Part shown: positions 62,881 to 64,000 of the stretch, one piece after another
How the letters are laid out: every line of letters starts with the position of its first letter
Numbering within the stretch: position 1 is the stretch's first letter
Assembly (NCBI GenBank): GCA_026004795.1
Contig: BPJV01000010.1
Location: 147,884 to 211,883 of the forward strand
DNA length: 64,000 bases
From: Pirellulaceae bacterium
GTDB taxonomy: Bacteria > Planctomycetota > Planctomycetia > Pirellulales > Pirellulaceae
Direction of reading: 5' to 3'
The notes under the pieces: model-generated
Database searches by the model: none
What the model was told of the DNA's origin: nothing
Seen by the model: only the letters and a program-made list of their open reading frames with translations
Program-made: the position numbers and the translations under genes

Positions 62881-64000
62881 GAATAATCTCCTTCGTAACA
62901 TCATCAATAACGACCGACCGCCCCGTTTCTGGGTGGACGTACCTCGTTGCTGAGTTGCCCTTGTTTACCAGGTTTTCCGCCGGAAAACTTTTGCCGCCTT
63001 GCAACGCTTCTGTAATCTGTTGGTTGGTCCATCCACGCTTTTTCATTTGGTTTGCCCACTTGGTGGCAGACGTACCTTGGCCCAGTGTCCACTTTGGGGC
63101 AACCACTCCTTTTGCTGCTCGCCGAGATGCTCCCTTAATGATATCTGATGGACCTGTCGGAAGAAATGGGATGGCTCCACCCGATGCATACGATACCAAT
63201 TCGTCAGCGGCAAAGTCCGCTATCTGATAAGCGCCGGCACCAAGCAGGGCAGGAGGAGCTTCATAAATAGCAGCAGCGGCCCCCACCATCACTGCAACTC
63301 CGGCCACAGCGGCATGTGCCTCACTACGTGCACGTTCCCTTGCGAGCTCTTGAAGGTAGGAGTGTTTGACATAGGGATATAAACCACCTGTGAATTGAAG
63401 ATATTTCGCTTCTTGCGCTGGCAACACCAGCAAGTCAGTATAGGAACGGGTCATATCGGCATAAATTTGACCACTCGAATCTATTGCTAAGGGATAGATT
63501 CGAGTGGGCTCCAATTCTTGTGGTGAACTTTCAGGCTCCGGTGCGGCGATCGACTCTGATGGCTGGTCGCCTAAAGACGAGTCGCCATTGGCTCCCGCGC
63601 CCGGGGCGTCATATGCGCGGAAGTCAGGTGTACAGGAAGAAGAGGCGGAATCGAGGTAGTCGAGCGGGAAAAGTTCTTCAAGAGCTTCTTCCAGCGGGGT
63701 TTTCCAGAGGTTGGTGTTGGTCGGATGGTACTCGTAACCGCTCAAAAGTACTTCATCGTCGCCGGCGACGGAGTAGCTCATATCGAACTGGCCAGTGGAC
63801 GGATCGAAGAGGGCGTTCCAGTTGGCCGAGCGCTGGAACGACGCATCGCGCAGTGATTGGTAATCCCAACCCATCTCGCCCAGCAACACAATGGCCTGGT
63901 CGACCGATTCGTGATGCTGTTGGTAATCGACCGACGAAGTGGCCGAGGAGGATGCCGAACCGTTCCACGTGGACGTGTCATCAGCGGCCAGACTGGCCGA
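62852..64000 (-). CDS. Polymorphic toxin with colicin-E5-like RNase C-terminus (5' end outside window)
   Basis: The frame is open to the right edge: upstream of the GTG at 63889 it continues as SASLAADDTSTWNGSASSSA, so only the last 382 residues are visible. Order: a shared module (to FPLDYLD), a Pro/Glu/Ser-rich linker, a segment PLAIDSSGQIYADMTRSYTD, a hydrophobic alanine/glycine-rich helix (VAGVAVMVGAAAAIYEAP) and a terminal domain of about 75 residues. The last has the order KKRGWTNQQITEAL, basic loop, SATRYVHPETGRSVVIDD and KEIIHVGGDGF, which fits the colicin E5 tRNA-anticodon nuclease family. It is likely a secreted antibacterial effector delivered by its missing N-terminal part. Confidence 0.75.
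   Translation of the reverse strand, partial: SASLAADDTSTWNGSASSSATSSVDYQQHHESVDQAIVLLGEMGWDYQSLRDASFQRSANWNALFDPSTGQFDMSYSVAGDDEVLLSGYEYHPTNTNLWKTPLEEALEELFPLDYLDSASSSCTPDFRAYDAPGAGANGDSSLGDQPSESIAAPEPESSPQELEPTRIYPLAIDSSGQIYADMTRSYTDLLVLPAQEAKYLQFTGGLYPYVKHSYLQELARERARSEAHAAVAGVAVMVGAAAAIYEAPPALLGAGAYQIADFAADELVSYASGGAIPFLPTGPSDIIKGASRRAAKGVVAPKWTLGQGTSATKWANQMKKRGWTNQQITEALQGGKSFPAENLVNKGNSATRYVHPETGRSVVIDDVTKEIIHVGGDGFKY

Noticed and set aside
56874..64000. Integrative island inserted at the 3' end of ssrA
   Set aside because: ssrA is a common integration site, but no integrase gene and no second copy of the tmRNA 3' end were found in the window.

Overview
The window looks like a chromosomal piece of a planctomycete (Planctomycetota, probably a Pirellulales-like lineage). 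The basis is family content: two DUF1559 pseudopilin-like proteins, an SHD1-domain protein, a PVC-type propeller/HEAT/cytochrome c giant, a secreted sulfatase, a DUF1080 protein, a Gfo/Idh/MocA oxidoreductase with an RR leader, a dihydropteroate-synthase-like protein of the type tied to methanopterin C1 metabolism, and a cysteine-rich 'CPCGC' protein. Base composition is high GC. Genus or species cannot be fixed from the sequence alone.

Layout. 1-3 kb: the 3' end of a membrane protein, then an ABC exporter. 3.0-9.1 kb: one tightly packed minus-strand operon that starts with an ECF sigma factor and a one-TM anti-sigma-like protein and continues through three GspF-like proteins (one apparently frameshifted) and four pilin-like proteins, ending in DUF1559. 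9.8-14.7 kb: a plus-strand operon headed by a 587-residue disordered protein with 14 DLFG/DPFG-type motifs and a C-terminal SHD1 domain, followed by a one-TM protein, an HTTM-like protein, a secreted EEP-family protein and a RbsD/FucU-type mutarotase. 15-20.6 kb: YfdX protein, tandem universal stress protein, DHPS-like protein and a frame-disrupted DUF1186/SEC-C gene. 20.7-30.4 kb: oxidoreductase, sulfatase, DUF1080-PhoD fusion, then a translationally coupled DUF3311/sodium-solute symporter/sigma-54 activator set, which reads as scavenging and uptake of an organic substrate. 30.5-39 kb: EF-hand protein, DJ-1/PfpI protein, Der GTPase, MoxR-type ATPase, and a DUF1559/DUF4198/Cys-rich cluster suggestive of metal handling. 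39-52 kb: UvrD-type helicase, tRNA-Leu(CAG), PhyH dioxygenase, IspG, NHL propeller, TauE, TerC, an epimerase, a polyQ protein, a response regulator, a PII protein and a fructosamine-kinase-like protein. 52-56.4 kb: the PVC cytochrome giant and a small secreted protein.

56.4-64 kb is the accessory part. It begins with seven copies of a short GGAATTC/GAATTCC palindrome, then tmRNA (ssrA, tag ORF encoding ADANLAMAA) with a strong terminator. Beyond it lies a minus-strand polymorphic-toxin array. The parent gene enters from the right edge of the window (62852 to beyond 64000) and ends in a colicin-E5-like RNase domain, followed by an immunity-like gene. An N-terminally truncated duplicate (58336 to 59529) carries a different C-terminal domain and its own immunity-like gene. 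Two short fragments in the same orientation look like remnants of older cassettes. The cassettes are separated by long dispersed intergenic repeats, one of which was split by a complete IS4-like element (59983-61644) with terminal inverted repeats and a 7-bp target duplication.

The points most worth follow-up are the toxin/immunity cassette array, the SHD1 protein with its NPF-like motif array, the sigma-factor-led minimal pseudopilus operon, and two apparently frame-disrupted genes at a palindrome and at a C6 run.
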